In this document: positions 14,574 to 23,110 of the stretch, one piece after another
Layout of the letters: the number at the start of each line of letters is the position of its first letter
How positions within the stretch are numbered: the stretch's first letter is position 1
From: a virus
Reading direction: 5' to 3' (one strand)
Length of the DNA stretch: 42,971 nt
IMG/VR virus record: IMGVR_UViG_3300008459_000106
Coordinates: 1 to 42,971 of that record
The notes under the pieces: model-generated
What the model was told of the DNA's origin: nothing
The model's input: the letters and a program-made list of their open reading frames with translations, nothing else
The model's database searches: none
Position numbers and translations under genes: made by a program

Positions 14574-15240
14574 AGTTGAATTAGACGATCGTAGCAGTCT
14601 GTATTATGCTCAGTATGAATGGTGCATAACCATCAACATCTCAGAGGCTGTTTGCTTGAGAAATCTGGATGCCTCTCAGTTTGAACGAGCCATTGTCAAT
14701 GCCAAACATTGGGCTGAGAGTGATCGATGGTCTAATCGAGCCTGGAGCATTACCAAAGAAACTGCCCTGCGTGAAACTCGTGAGGTGCTTTTGTCCGAAA
14801 TTGCACCATTCAAAACTGTGGTTAGTTTTATGACAGTGAGCGTGTACACCAATCATCGTGGCCTGGCTGACCGATTGGTCACGCTGGGCAATGACGGGGT
14901 CAGGATTCGACTGGTACGACAGGCAGTGCTCACCCGACCAGTTAATGTTGTGCAACTGCGTGAATCAAAATATGCTTACAGAACATATCTTCGAGAACGC
15001 AAATACGGTCTTGAACAACGAACCATGCTGGTTAATTTTTTAAATTCAAGAAAAGATACACTTCAACCTTGTGATGCACTGATTGCATGGCTCAAAGGCA
15101 GCAGCAGTTTTAGGTACAATCTCAACTACTCCCGAGCTCATTATTTTGTGGATCATGATCATCCCAACGAAGGCACCATGATCAGTCTAGTGATGCCGGG
15201 CATTGTAAGAAAGACCATGCCCATTCAAACGACTAAATAG
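14566..15240 (+). CDS. Conserved protein of unknown function
   Basis: A 224-residue soluble protein, not recognised. It is an alternating strand/helix protein with aromatic and basic residues: SDRWSNRAWSITKETALRE in the N-terminal half, and KYAYRTYLRERKYGLEQR followed by ALIAWLKGSSSFR and a His/Asp-rich YFVDHDHPNEGT segment in the C-terminal half. It begins at a TTG (14563 or 14566) inside the end of the ClpA gene, preceded by GAGGG (14553-14557). The upstream in-frame ATG 14548 has no ribosome site. The overlap implies that it is coupled to the unfoldase, so it could be an adaptor (inference only). Confidence 0.65.
   Translation: MYKVELDDRSSLYYAQYEWCITINISEAVCLRNLDASQFERAIVNAKHWAESDRWSNRAWSITKETALRETREVLLSEIAPFKTVVSFMTVSVYTNHRGLADRLVTLGNDGVRIRLVRQAVLTRPVNVVQLRESKYAYRTYLRERKYGLEQRTMLVNFLNSRKDTLQPCDALIAWLKGSSSFRYNLNYSRAHYFVDHDHPNEGTMISLVMPGIVRKTMPIQTTK
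15234..15239 (+). promoter_or_regulatory. TAAATA box, leaderless arrangement
   Basis: CTAAATA overlaps the stop of the previous gene (TAG 15238-15240) and ends 7 nt before ATG 15247; no Shine-Dalgarno between. Confidence 0.4.
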
Positions 15241-15246
15241 TTGACT

Positions 15247-15414
15247 ATGGCTAAAATACACGAAGAAGTAGTTGTGATCAAACTCTCAAAATTGATCAAA
15301 GATAACGATGCTGGTGACGACATTGCCACCGCTGACATTGTTGCTGCCCTGCAGTCAGTTGCTGAAGAACTAACAGGTCCAGGTGTTGTTGTGGAAGCGG
15401 ACAAGGTTCAATGA
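15247..15414 (+). CDS. Small acidic protein (55 residues)
   Basis: Reads MAKIHEEVVVIKLSKLIKDN, then an acidic helix (DAGDDIATADIVAALQSVAE) and ends GPGVVVEADKVQ. This short frame fills the gap exactly: it starts 6 nt after the previous stop and its stop overlaps the next ATG (ATGA). Amphipathic strand-helix pattern; function unknown. It shares position with the beta-rich proteins that follow and may be a small virion or assembly protein. Confidence 0.7.
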   Translation: MAKIHEEVVVIKLSKLIKDNDAGDDIATADIVAALQSVAEELTGPGVVVEADKVQ

Positions 15415-15773
15415 CCACAAAAACCATTCTTGACACCACTGTGTATGGTACGCCCGCGGGCAACTATGACGGAAGCAGTCAAGACTGGTCAAGTGACCCT
15501 GTTACAGCGGCCAACTACTATCGCGGACGTGGTGGTGTACAAACCATCACATTTTCCGTCACACAATTTGAAGGTGACATGATCCTGGAAGCCTGCTTGG
15601 ACGACAATCCTGCCGAAGCCAACTGGTTTGACACATACACATATGGTGATGGCAGTACTATTCCACTCACCGACTATCACCCGGCCACTGTCACAGGAAA
15701 CTTTACCTGGATGCGTGTACGAGTTGAAGGATTTTCAGGCGGCACTATCAACGCCGTTACTATCACTTACTAA
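15411..15773 (+). CDS. Small beta-rich protein, possible virion component
   Basis: A 120-residue protein rich in Thr, Gly, Asp and aromatic residues. It is all strand with no helices: GVQTITFSVTQFEGDMILEA (41-60), a DDNPAEANWFDTYTY loop, and FTWMRVRVEGFSGGTINAVT near the end. This looks like a beta-sandwich of the kind phages display on tails or heads. It starts by ATGA overlap and is followed by another beta-rich gene. The virion role is inferred from composition and neighbours only. Confidence 0.7.
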   Translation: MTTKTILDTTVYGTPAGNYDGSSQDWSSDPVTAANYYRGRGGVQTITFSVTQFEGDMILEACLDDNPAEANWFDTYTYGDGSTIPLTDYHPATVTGNFTWMRVRVEGFSGGTINAVTITY

Positions 15774-15791
15774 ACTTTCCCGAGGTTAAAA

Positions 15792-16226
15792 TTGGAAACT
15801 GTAAACTTCAAATTTGTGCTGTCATCCTCTGATGATCAGTGCCCCATGACTGCTGAAGTTTGGATGGACAATGTTTTGTTGTTGTCTGTACCACAACTAA
15901 ATCAACCTGTAGCGTTCAATCATGATTTTAACGACGATGATGGTGAACATGAATTAAGGATTATACTCAGCGGCAAAACTTCTGCACACACTGTGATTGA
16001 TGACACAGGAAGTATTGTTAAAGATGCCACAGTAGAAGTGTCGCAAGTGATTATTGATGATCTTGACATCAATCAGTTGTTTTTAGAAAAATGTGTGTAT
16101 GAACACAATTTCAATGGCTCGCAGCCTGACATCAACGACACATTTCACGGCATTGCAGGTTGTAATGGAGTGATAAGCTTCAAGTTCTCCACACCCATTT
16201 ACCTGTGGCTGCTGGAAAACATGTAA
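15792..16226 (+). CDS. Beta-sandwich protein, possible virion or carbohydrate-binding
   Basis: A 144-residue beta-rich protein. The N-terminal half alternates short strands (FKFVLSSSDDQCPMTAEVWM) with an acidic NHDFNDDDGEHELRIILSGK. The second half contains a VIIDDLDINQLFLEK turn, an AGCNGVISFKFSTPIYLWLL ending, and Asn/Asp loops. The repeated strand plan and the acidic loops are like small carbohydrate-binding or Ca-binding modules of phage fibres, but no family is assigned. The start is TTG 15792 with GAGG 6 nt before it. Confidence 0.65.
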   Translation: METVNFKFVLSSSDDQCPMTAEVWMDNVLLLSVPQLNQPVAFNHDFNDDDGEHELRIILSGKTSAHTVIDDTGSIVKDATVEVSQVIIDDLDINQLFLEKCVYEHNFNGSQPDINDTFHGIAGCNGVISFKFSTPIYLWLLENM

Positions 16227-16229
16227 CCA

Positions 16230-16235
16230 TAAATA
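16230..16235 (+). promoter_or_regulatory. CATAAATAC box, leaderless arrangement
   Basis: TAAATA ends 6 nt before ATG 16242. Its context CATAAATAC is close to the T4 late consensus. Confidence 0.5.
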
Positions 16236-16241
16236 CAGGGT

Positions 16242-16889
16242 ATGAAACAAGTTGTTATAATGCCCGGTGGCTTTCACCCTTTTCACGCAGGACATGCTGC
16301 CTTGTATCAGTCAGCGAAAGCAGCATTTCCCGGCGCTGATGTGTATGTGGCTGCTACCAACGACACCAGCGCTCGGCCTTTTCCTTTTCAGATCAAAGAA
16401 AAACTAGCACAGTTAGCCGGGGTAGACAAAGGCAGATTCATGCAAGTCAAAAGCCCTTTTCAAGCCACTGAGATCACAGCACCATACAATGCTGAAGACA
16501 CACAGTTGATCTTTGTTCGCAGTCAAAAGGATGCAGACAAACCTCCCCGACCCGGCGGTGTCAAAAAGAACGGTGAACCTTCATATCTACAGCCCTACAA
16601 CAAAAACTCCACAGCACCCATGAGTCAACAAGGTTACATGGCCTATTTGCCCACTGTGGAGTTTGGACCTGGCATGACATCAGCCTCAGAAATCCGCGCA
16701 GCATGGCCTCAGCTGAATGAAAAACGAAAAACTGCCCTGATAATGAGCTTGTATCCCAAGACACAAAGCAATCCCAAGTTGGCCGCTAATGTGGTCAAAA
16801 TGCTAGACACAGCAATTGGCACAGAAGTTGCTGAGAACCAAGGCTGGGCTGCCACTTATGAAGACTACGTGGAAGAACGTCGGTCGTAA
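16242..16889 (+). CDS. Nucleotidylyltransferase (HxGH, cytidylyltransferase-like)
   Basis: A 215-residue protein of the HIGH nucleotidylyltransferase superfamily. It has MPGGFHPFHAGHAAL with HxGH at 15-18 and the ISSTxxR-equivalent TSASEIR at 146-152, the two ATP-binding signatures. Such enzymes join a nucleotide to a phosphorylated partner (NMN, pantetheine-phosphate, glycerol-phosphate, sugar phosphate). The substrate is not predictable, but close phage relatives are frequent in aquatic T4-like genomes. The C-terminal helical tail includes EVAENQG (195-201), a possible isolated copy of the VAE motif, and EDYVEERRS. It has a late-like box and no Shine-Dalgarno. Confidence 0.85.
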   Translation: MKQVVIMPGGFHPFHAGHAALYQSAKAAFPGADVYVAATNDTSARPFPFQIKEKLAQLAGVDKGRFMQVKSPFQATEITAPYNAEDTQLIFVRSQKDADKPPRPGGVKKNGEPSYLQPYNKNSTAPMSQQGYMAYLPTVEFGPGMTSASEIRAAWPQLNEKRKTALIMSLYPKTQSNPKLAANVVKMLDTAIGTEVAENQGWAATYEDYVEERRS

Positions 16890-16903
16890 AAAATAATACT
16901 CTC

Positions 16904-16912
16904 TGTTATAAT
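16904..16912 (+). promoter_or_regulatory. Extended -10 promoter (TGTTATAAT)
   Basis: TG at 16904-16905, one base, then TATAAT (16907-16912): an extended -10 element that can work without a -35. It lies 33 nt before ATG 16946. Confidence 0.5.
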
Positions 16913-16915
16913 CTT

Positions 16916-16921
16916 TAAATA
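16916..16921 (+). promoter_or_regulatory. Late-like box TTTAAATACT
   Basis: TAAATA follows the extended -10 box by 3 nt. The leader carries AACGGAG before ATG 16946, so this gene may have both early and late control. Confidence 0.4.
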
Positions 16922-16945
16922 CTAGCATATTTTAACGGAGAACCC

Positions 16946-17881
16946 ATGTCAGAACCTCAAGTACCGGTGACCACAACACCACCAACCGATCCTGCCCAAA
17001 CCAATCAATCAAACATTCAAGTCAACATTGATTATTTGCGTACCACACGAGTGCATATTTGCATGCCTTGTTATGGTGGACAACTTACAGAGCAATGCTT
17101 TATGAGTTATATCAAATGGGCCAACTTGTGCCGTCAACTCAACATTGACTGGACTGTGGAAACCATGACCAATGAATCATTGATCAGCCGAGCACGTAAC
17201 ACACTCACAGCCAAGTTCTTGCACACCAAAGAGTCAACACACTTGATGTTTATTGACGCTGACATTGGCTGGGAACCTTGGCATTTGTTGGTGCTGCTGG
17301 ACGCACAAAAAGATGTCATCGGCGGATTGTATCCCATGAAGAGCCTGCCAGTTAAATGGTGCGTGAACGGTATTCCTGGCCAACCTGACGAACCAGATGG
17401 CAAACTAATTGAAGTCACAAAAACAGGCACAGGTTTCTTGTTGATCAAGCGTGATGTGTTTGAGAAGCTGAATGCACACCCTGCTACCAAGCCGTTCAAC
17501 AATGACATTGGCCTGCCTGAAGAACTGAATCCTTACATGAAAACCTACTTTGACACTGCTGTGCGTGAAAACCGCTACTATTCGGAAGACTGGACATTCT
17601 GTGAAAACTGGCGGGATCTAGGCGGCAACGTGTATGTGGACAAACGTATCCTGTTGCGTCACGTGGGCACCTACACATTTGACTACAACACACATGAACA
17701 ACTGTACAAAGATCTCAAGCAGATGTTTGAGCCCAGTGCAGTCACAGTTACACCAGTTGAAGGTTTACCCAACAATGCAGTGCCTGCAGGACATGAACTG
17801 GCCAGAGAACCAGCACCTGTGCCCGAGCCTGTAGTGATGGCTGCCAGCAAGAAGAGCAAGAAAGCCGCTGCCGCAGTCTAA
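16946..17881 (+). CDS. Glycosyltransferase, GT-A/GT2-like
   Basis: A 311-residue protein with a GT-A fold: first strand TRVHICMPCYGGQ (34-46), the DxD motif MFIDADIGWEPWH (DAD 104-106) for metal and nucleotide-sugar binding, VIGGLYPMKSLP, GTGFLLIKRDVFEKL, and the acceptor-side YYSEDWTFCENWRDLGG with the general-base Asp/Glu region. A Pro/Ala/Lys tail (275-311) ends KKSKKAAAAV. It transfers a sugar to an unknown acceptor (virion protein, DNA or cell surface). Its mRNA start has an extended -10 promoter and AACGGAG. Confidence 0.85.
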   Translation: MSEPQVPVTTTPPTDPAQTNQSNIQVNIDYLRTTRVHICMPCYGGQLTEQCFMSYIKWANLCRQLNIDWTVETMTNESLISRARNTLTAKFLHTKESTHLMFIDADIGWEPWHLLVLLDAQKDVIGGLYPMKSLPVKWCVNGIPGQPDEPDGKLIEVTKTGTGFLLIKRDVFEKLNAHPATKPFNNDIGLPEELNPYMKTYFDTAVRENRYYSEDWTFCENWRDLGGNVYVDKRILLRHVGTYTFDYNTHEQLYKDLKQMFEPSAVTVTPVEGLPNNAVPAGHELAREPAPVPEPVVMAASKKSKKAAAAV

Positions 17882-17884
17882 CGG

Positions 17885-17890
17885 TAAATA
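17885..17890 (+). promoter_or_regulatory. GTAAATAC box, leaderless arrangement
   Basis: TAAATA ends 6 nt before ATG 17897. No Shine-Dalgarno. Drives the 1129-residue modular gene. Confidence 0.5.
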
Positions 17891-17896
17891 CAACTT

Positions 17897-20800
17897 ATGA
17901 ACATTCATGAGTTGGACTCTTACAATCTTGGCGACGCAGTAAAGTTTCACCGCCGTCTCAATCCCAGAATCTGGGGGCGAGACGAGCAGTTGCTTCCTGA
18001 AGTGCGTGAACGACTACTCACCATTGCTGAAGACTTTCAAGAATTTTTGGGTGTCAAAGATCTTGACGTCGAAGACATCACCATATCAGGCTCAAACGCA
18101 GCCTACTCTTATACAAAAAACTCAGATATTGACCTGCACATTGTGGTCACAATGCCTGATGATCCTGTGTATCAGGAACTGTTTTCAGCCAAGAAATATC
18201 AATACAACAACGAGCACAACATAAAAATTGGTGGTGCCGATGTAGAACTGTATGTTCAGCCTGCTGATCAACCACACATCAGCCTGGGCATTTATTCAGT
18301 GCAACACAATAGCTGGATCTCCATACCCCAACGCAAACGTGCCAGGGTAGATGATGCGTGTGTGCGTGACAAAGTTGCAGACTTGGACGCACGTATTCAC
18401 GATGCTGTGCGTTCAGGAGATCAATCTAAAATGGCCACCTTGGCCGACAAAATCAAGGCCATGCGGCAGGCAGGACTTGAACAACAAGGCGAGTTTGGCT
18501 GTGAAAATCTTGCGTTTAAAATCTTGCGCAATAGTGGTTGTATAAAACTGCTGTGGGACGCACGTAGAGCCGCACAAGATCGCAAACTGAGTCTGCGTGA
18601 AGCACCTCGACAACGGTTTCGTTACGGCTTCGGTGAAGGCATGCAGAGTCAGCCTTACAGCACGTCGGATGGTGTTGCTGCCAGTACCAAGTCTTTCTTG
18701 GAAGACTCTGAATCTGATGACAACATTGTGCAGGACTTTATTAAACACGTCACAACAGAGCTGGGCATAGATCCTGCACCTGAAATTCATTTGCACACTG
18801 ATCCTGAGTGGAGCGAACGCAATCAAAGTTTTGGACGTTACGATCCAGAATCACACACACTAAATGTAAGCATGCCCAATCGCCATGTCATGGACGTGTT
18901 GCGCACAGTGGCACATGAATTAGTTCACTGCTCACAAAATCAACAACATGGTCAGTTACCAGATGACGCAGGCGAAACTGGCAGTCGGTGGGAAAATGAT
19001 GCCAACGCCAGAGCAGGCATCATCATGCGTGACTGGGCCAACTCTCATCCTGAACATTTTGCCCGTGATTCATTGGAAGAAGGCGCCTCAGGGTACATTC
19101 CCAAGAACAAGCGTGAAGCAGCCATGCCACAATATGCCATGGCTCTGAGTGTGGATATCAAACCTGGACAGACTGGCAAAGAAGCCAACAAACTGGCCTT
19201 GAACACAGGTCGCAATGGCGAGCCTGGACTGTTGATGAAGACTGTGAACCTGCGTGAAGACATTGAGAATTTTCCCATTGCTAATGTGCGCAGAGCCAAC
19301 GGTGCCATTGGCACACAAGGGGTGAACATTGAGCAAGCAGCAGATGTGTTGACCCACGCTGCTGGCATGCAAGTGTCACCAGACATGAGCATGAGACAAC
19401 TGGTGGATGCATTGAAAGCTGACCCTGCGGCACAACAACGTCTAAGACAATTTGTACAAAAGAATCCCATCACAGTGTCTGCCCTGCCTGATGGCTCGTA
19501 TCACTTGCAAGACGGCCATCACAGAACATTTTTGTTGAACTTGCTGGGCGATGAAACTGTGCCTGCTGTGGTCAAAGAAGGCGTGGCGGAGGGCAAACAA
19601 CCAGGCCAGCCAGTGGTTGATGCCATACTCAAAGTCATGCCCATAGCACAAGAAATTTGGTTCCATGGCAGTCGTGCTACAGGAAAACATCGTAAAAACA
19701 GTGACACTGATATCTTGGTAGTGGTACCTGATGATCTTGTGGGTGATCAGTATCTTGGCGTGGTAAGAATATTACAAAAACTATCTTCTCACTTTGACAA
19801 CCATGACATACAACCCACCCATCCAGGATACAACATACACCTCATAGCACAAGAAGAAGGCCAATTGCTTTGGTCCAACAAGCAAGGCATGGCGGAAGCA
19901 CGTAAAAACCCAGATCAGAATAAAAAATATGGGATGGGTAAATATGAGCTGGCTGCATTTGCTGAAGATATCAGAGACCAAGAAAACTGGGGTGTTAGCA
20001 TGACTGCTGAGCCCAAGTTGGGGATCAATCCGCAAGTGGGCATCAGTGAAGACACTCCCAAGGGTATTTACTTTTATCCATTGGAATACTTTATACAGAT
20101 GGTCAACCGTTATCAACCACTGCCATGGGGAGATAACATGCCCTATATGCAGTTGTTTCAATACGACCGTTCGAATGAAATGACTCAGCAAACCCAAGTC
20201 GATCCTGCTCAATTACGTCAAGCCCTGAGTCAATACTGCCCTGAAAAAATAATACAACAAGTATTAGATGAACCAGATTCATTGTATGATGATACGCCAT
20301 ACTGGATGATTTACGACTGCTTGAGTAGACTAGGCACAAACGATGAAACCAATATCGTTCGTTGGAACAAAGTATTGCGTGATTTGGGATTCACCAGTGT
20401 ATATGATCCCGGTGCGGGCTGGATTGCTTATAATGAACCAACACAAGGTGTAGTACTAGATCCAAGGATTATACGACAACACAAGATGTTTGTCAATCGT
20501 AATCCAAAAGTAAAAGCCAGACAATACGATATACAAGAGTTGGCTGATGCCATCATGTACAACGGAGACTATGATAGAGAACGACAACGACAACAAATAC
20601 GTTACGGAGATCCTGCAGAGGTCAAGGCCAGGTTAGATGTTGCTAAAAGTATGCTCCGACCTTTCTTGGGTAAAACTGAGAAACAAGCCAAGGAGATGGG
20701 ACTTGATCAAGCAATAAAAACAGCCGGTGAGAAAGTCATTGAGATATTAAGAAATGCCAACAAAAGTGTAACAGAAGCAGCACTGGGAAATGTTTTATCA

Positions 20801-21286
20801 TGGCCAGAAGTTGTTAACAAAATTAACAGTGCAATGAAAGCTACTGGTTGGAACGGTAAACGTGAGGGAGAAGATACTTTCTTGTTTACTGCCAAAGGAC
20901 AAGAAACAGATGATCAATGGTACATAATGTTGATCGCCAATCAAGGTAATGGCATGTTTAGCTATGCGTTAGGTACTGTAGAAGACGGCGACCCTTATTT
21001 GGATGATGCTTTCAAAGACGTATTGCCCACTACAGACGCAAGTGTAAGCGAGTTGTTAAATATCATTCGTGACGCATTTGGACTACACGAGCAAGGTGTC
21101 ACGGAAAACTTTGCCGATGGCAAGAATCCTGGGCGCAAAGGTCTAGCCAAACGCTCAGGAGTAAATACCAAAGCGTCAGTCAGCAGTTTGCGCAAGACAG
21201 CAAAGAATTCGTCAGGTGAAAAGCAACGCATGGCCCACTGGCTGGCCAACATGAAAGCCGGAAGAGCAAAGGCCAAAAGAAAATGA
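17897..21286 (+). CDS. Multidomain capsid-internal/effector-type polyprotein (1129 residues)
   Basis: Domains in order: N-terminus MNIHELDSYN (shares the Glu5-Leu6 pattern of other candidate targeting sequences); nucleotidyltransferase 1 (about 50-125, GS at 65-66, DxD at 77-79, VELYV); helical segment (150-235); zincin peptidase (about 270-390, HELVH at 340-344, then SRWENDANA); ParB-like segment (about 440-560, LQDGHHRTFLLNLLGD); linker VKEGVAEG (559-566); nucleotidyltransferase 2 (570-650, WFHGSRATGKHRKNSDTDIL, GS 591-592, DxD 603-605); linker KQGMAEA (662-668); an unassigned region (669-955, GIYFYPLEYF, GFTSVYDPGAGWIAYNEPTQ) that recalls polyvalent phage domains, perhaps ADP-ribosyltransferase-like; a small domain (960-1060); linker EQGVTEN (1065-1071); and a basic tail (1072-1129, GRKGLAKRSGVN ... 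HWLANMKAGRAKAKRK). I infer a virion-packaged precursor that is cut at the linkers. Domain calls are by motif; order and boundaries are approximate. Ends by ATGA overlap with the next gene. Confidence 0.8.
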   Translation: MNIHELDSYNLGDAVKFHRRLNPRIWGRDEQLLPEVRERLLTIAEDFQEFLGVKDLDVEDITISGSNAAYSYTKNSDIDLHIVVTMPDDPVYQELFSAKKYQYNNEHNIKIGGADVELYVQPADQPHISLGIYSVQHNSWISIPQRKRARVDDACVRDKVADLDARIHDAVRSGDQSKMATLADKIKAMRQAGLEQQGEFGCENLAFKILRNSGCIKLLWDARRAAQDRKLSLREAPRQRFRYGFGEGMQSQPYSTSDGVAASTKSFLEDSESDDNIVQDFIKHVTTELGIDPAPEIHLHTDPEWSERNQSFGRYDPESHTLNVSMPNRHVMDVLRTVAHELVHCSQNQQHGQLPDDAGETGSRWENDANARAGIIMRDWANSHPEHFARDSLEEGASGYIPKNKREAAMPQYAMALSVDIKPGQTGKEANKLALNTGRNGEPGLLMKTVNLREDIENFPIANVRRANGAIGTQGVNIEQAADVLTHAAGMQVSPDMSMRQLVDALKADPAAQQRLRQFVQKNPITVSALPDGSYHLQDGHHRTFLLNLLGDETVPAVVKEGVAEGKQPGQPVVDAILKVMPIAQEIWFHGSRATGKHRKNSDTDILVVVPDDLVGDQYLGVVRILQKLSSHFDNHDIQPTHPGYNIHLIAQEEGQLLWSNKQGMAEARKNPDQNKKYGMGKYELAAFAEDIRDQENWGVSMTAEPKLGINPQVGISEDTPKGIYFYPLEYFIQMVNRYQPLPWGDNMPYMQLFQYDRSNEMTQQTQVDPAQLRQALSQYCPEKIIQQVLDEPDSLYDDTPYWMIYDCLSRLGTNDETNIVRWNKVLRDLGFTSVYDPGAGWIAYNEPTQGVVLDPRIIRQHKMFVNRNPKVKARQYDIQELADAIMYNGDYDRERQRQQIRYGDPAEVKARLDVAKSMLRPFLGKTEKQAKEMGLDQAIKTAGEKVIEILRNANKSVTEAALGNVLSWPEVVNKINSAMKATGWNGKREGEDTFLFTAKGQETDDQWYIMLIANQGNGMFSYALGTVEDGDPYLDDAFKDVLPTTDASVSELLNIIRDAFGLHEQGVTENFADGKNPGRKGLAKRSGVNTKASVSSLRKTAKNSSGEKQRMAHWLANMKAGRAKAKRK
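19577..21109 (+). repeat. Three EQGVAE-type linker motifs in the 17897 gene
   Basis: Copies at 19577-19594 (EGVAEG), 19880-19900 (KQGMAEA) and 21086-21109 (HEQGVTEN). Each lies on a boundary between domains. The DNA is also similar (for example CAAGGCATGGCGGAA), so duplication as cassettes is possible. Confidence 0.6.
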
Positions 21287-22446
21287 GAATAAGACAAATT
21301 GTAGAAGCTGCTGAACGTGGCCGAACCCTGGGTGGATTTCCTGCCAAAGTATTGAATGTGGAACAAGGTGCCACAGACGAAGCACTCAAACTGGATGCAC
21401 CACAACGGTCTATGTCCGCCCAAGACATGCAAGACTATGCAACTCGTATCAAAACTGGTACCAAGACCAAGGCTGACCGATTCAAGCCCATCATACACGG
21501 CAGCAATATCAAGGCCATCACTCGAGATGACGGTGGTACTGAGTGGGACCTAGACGATTTAAAAAGTCAGATCATGCAGCCGCCAAGACAGATCCTGGGC
21601 ACCAATGCCAAAATGGCCAAGAGCAAAGAGGAAGGCGCCATCACATATGACTTGACCTTGCCAGCCCTGAGTGGCATTGTGGTGGATGAAGAAACTGGTG
21701 AGTTTGTGGAAGTGATCACCTGCCCCGGTGCTGGCGAATGCCAGACCTACTGCTATGCCAGAAAAGGCGGCTATGTGATGTTCCCAGCCAGCTCAATGAG
21801 TGCGGCACAGGCACTAAACTTCCTGGTTAATCATCCGTCAGACTACATGGAGAAGTTCGACAGCGAAGTCAAAAAAGCCGCGGCATTGGCCAGCAAGAAT
21901 GGCATCAAACTACTGGTGCGCATACATGACGCTGGTGACTTCTTCTCAAAAGAATACTACAACTTGATGATGGATGTGGCCCGGAACAATCCTGATGTGA
22001 AATTTTACTTCTACACCAAGATGGGGCAAATAGTTACAGACCCTGACACGCCGGACAACGTGGTCAAACAGTTTTCACCAGGTGCACAAAGTCGCGAAGT
22101 CAAAACAGTTCAACTACAACGAGATGCCGGCCGGCATGTGAAAGACGCTGTGACCCTGCCCAAAGACATGTTCCGTGAGTTGTTTGTGACCGATGCCAAG
22201 GGCAAGTATGTGAAAGACGAAAAAGGACGCACACAGGTAAAAAGCGCAGACGCCTGGCAACAGTTCCGCCAGGATCTGGGTGCCAAGTACAAAATTGATC
22301 CCAACACTGTGATCACATATGACGAAATGAATCGCATACCCGAAGGGCCTGCTCCCAAATGGAACGTTGTGGTGTTCCCTGCAGGTCATGGCGATTTGGG
22401 TGCAAGCCGACTGGACGTGGCCAACCAATTTTTAATGTTTCACTGA
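21283..22446 (+). CDS. GP88-family protein with internal-protein-type N-terminus
   Basis: A 387-residue protein. The N-terminus MRIRQIVEAAERG matches the M-x-x-x-(E/Q)-I pattern and contains IVE (6-8), a possible prohead-protease cut. The body matches the mycobacteriophage GP88 family: ITCPGAGECQTYCYARKGGY (146-164; Cys at 147, 153 and 157), LLVRIHDAGDFFSKEYYNLM (about 204-225) and VKFYFYTKM. The three Cys plus His/Asp could bind a metal or FeS cluster, but the biochemistry of GP88 is unknown to me. The gene overlaps the polyprotein gene by ATGA and so probably shares its transcript and its fate. The C-terminus ends WNVVVFPAGHGDLGASRL. Confidence 0.75.
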   Translation: MRIRQIVEAAERGRTLGGFPAKVLNVEQGATDEALKLDAPQRSMSAQDMQDYATRIKTGTKTKADRFKPIIHGSNIKAITRDDGGTEWDLDDLKSQIMQPPRQILGTNAKMAKSKEEGAITYDLTLPALSGIVVDEETGEFVEVITCPGAGECQTYCYARKGGYVMFPASSMSAAQALNFLVNHPSDYMEKFDSEVKKAAALASKNGIKLLVRIHDAGDFFSKEYYNLMMDVARNNPDVKFYFYTKMGQIVTDPDTPDNVVKQFSPGAQSREVKTVQLQRDAGRHVKDAVTLPKDMFRELFVTDAKGKYVKDEKGRTQVKSADAWQQFRQDLGAKYKIDPNTVITYDEMNRIPEGPAPKWNVVVFPAGHGDLGASRLDVANQFLMFH

Positions 22447-22447
22447 T

Positions 22448-23110
22448 ATGAGTTTTTTAGTAGCAAATTTACCCCCCATACATTGTTTTGTTCGTAGAGA
22501 ATTTTTGTATGATTTTGAACAAGGTCACGGTGAGTACGAACCCTGCATATGGGTGTCAATCAAAAGCCTACGCAGCCAAGCATTTCGCATAGAAGCCTAC
22601 TTGCCACGCTATGGCGCACTGTATGACAAGCTGCCACTACACGCTTATGTGAGTCGTAAAGACAACCTAGAACCTGACCAGTTTCTGGCCTTGGACACCC
22701 TGCAGATCTGGGACTGCTTCAGTTATGACATTGCTGTGATTCAGAAAGCATTCCTACGCAATCTCAGCTGTAAATTTTATGCCAAGAACCGAGAATCATA
22801 TCAGGGCAACTACATGTTCACAGTGGACAATGCCGCACCTGACATGAACATCATAGATACCACTTATTCAGAATGGCCCGAAGATCACAAGAGCTTTAAC
22901 TTCATTGAACTGGACAACGGACAGTATGCCGCACAGCCCAACAACAGATGTATCTTTTTAGATGCTGCCAGCAATCCCCGAGAAATGCTGTTCCCAGACT
23001 TCAAAGTGGCCACCAAAAAGTGGGTGGTTGAAACCAACCCCAAATGGCGCCTGGGTGATTCGGACACTGTGACATATGATCTAGATAAACCAATAAATAA
23101 ACAATCATGA
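22448..23110 (+). CDS. Conserved aquatic-phage protein of unknown function
   Basis: A 220-residue protein, recalled as conserved in aquatic T4-like phages but without known function. It is beta-rich with many aromatic residues: FVRREFLYDFEQGHGEYEPC (14-33), WVSIKSLRSQAFRIEAYLPRYGALYDKLP, LDTLQIWDCFSYDIAVI, and a C-terminal WVVETNPKWRLGDSDTVTY. No membrane or signal segment. It starts 1 nt after the previous stop with no recognisable Shine-Dalgarno, so it is presumably translated by coupling; its end overlaps the next gene (ATGA). It lacks the targeting-type N-terminus. Confidence 0.75.
   Translation: MSFLVANLPPIHCFVRREFLYDFEQGHGEYEPCIWVSIKSLRSQAFRIEAYLPRYGALYDKLPLHAYVSRKDNLEPDQFLALDTLQIWDCFSYDIAVIQKAFLRNLSCKFYAKNRESYQGNYMFTVDNAAPDMNIIDTTYSEWPEDHKSFNFIELDNGQYAAQPNNRCIFLDAASNPREMLFPDFKVATKKWVVETNPKWRLGDSDTVTYDLDKPINKQS
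23094..23099 (+). promoter_or_regulatory. TAAATA box, leaderless arrangement
   Basis: ATAAATAA lies at the end of the previous gene and ends 7 nt before ATG 23107. Confidence 0.35.
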
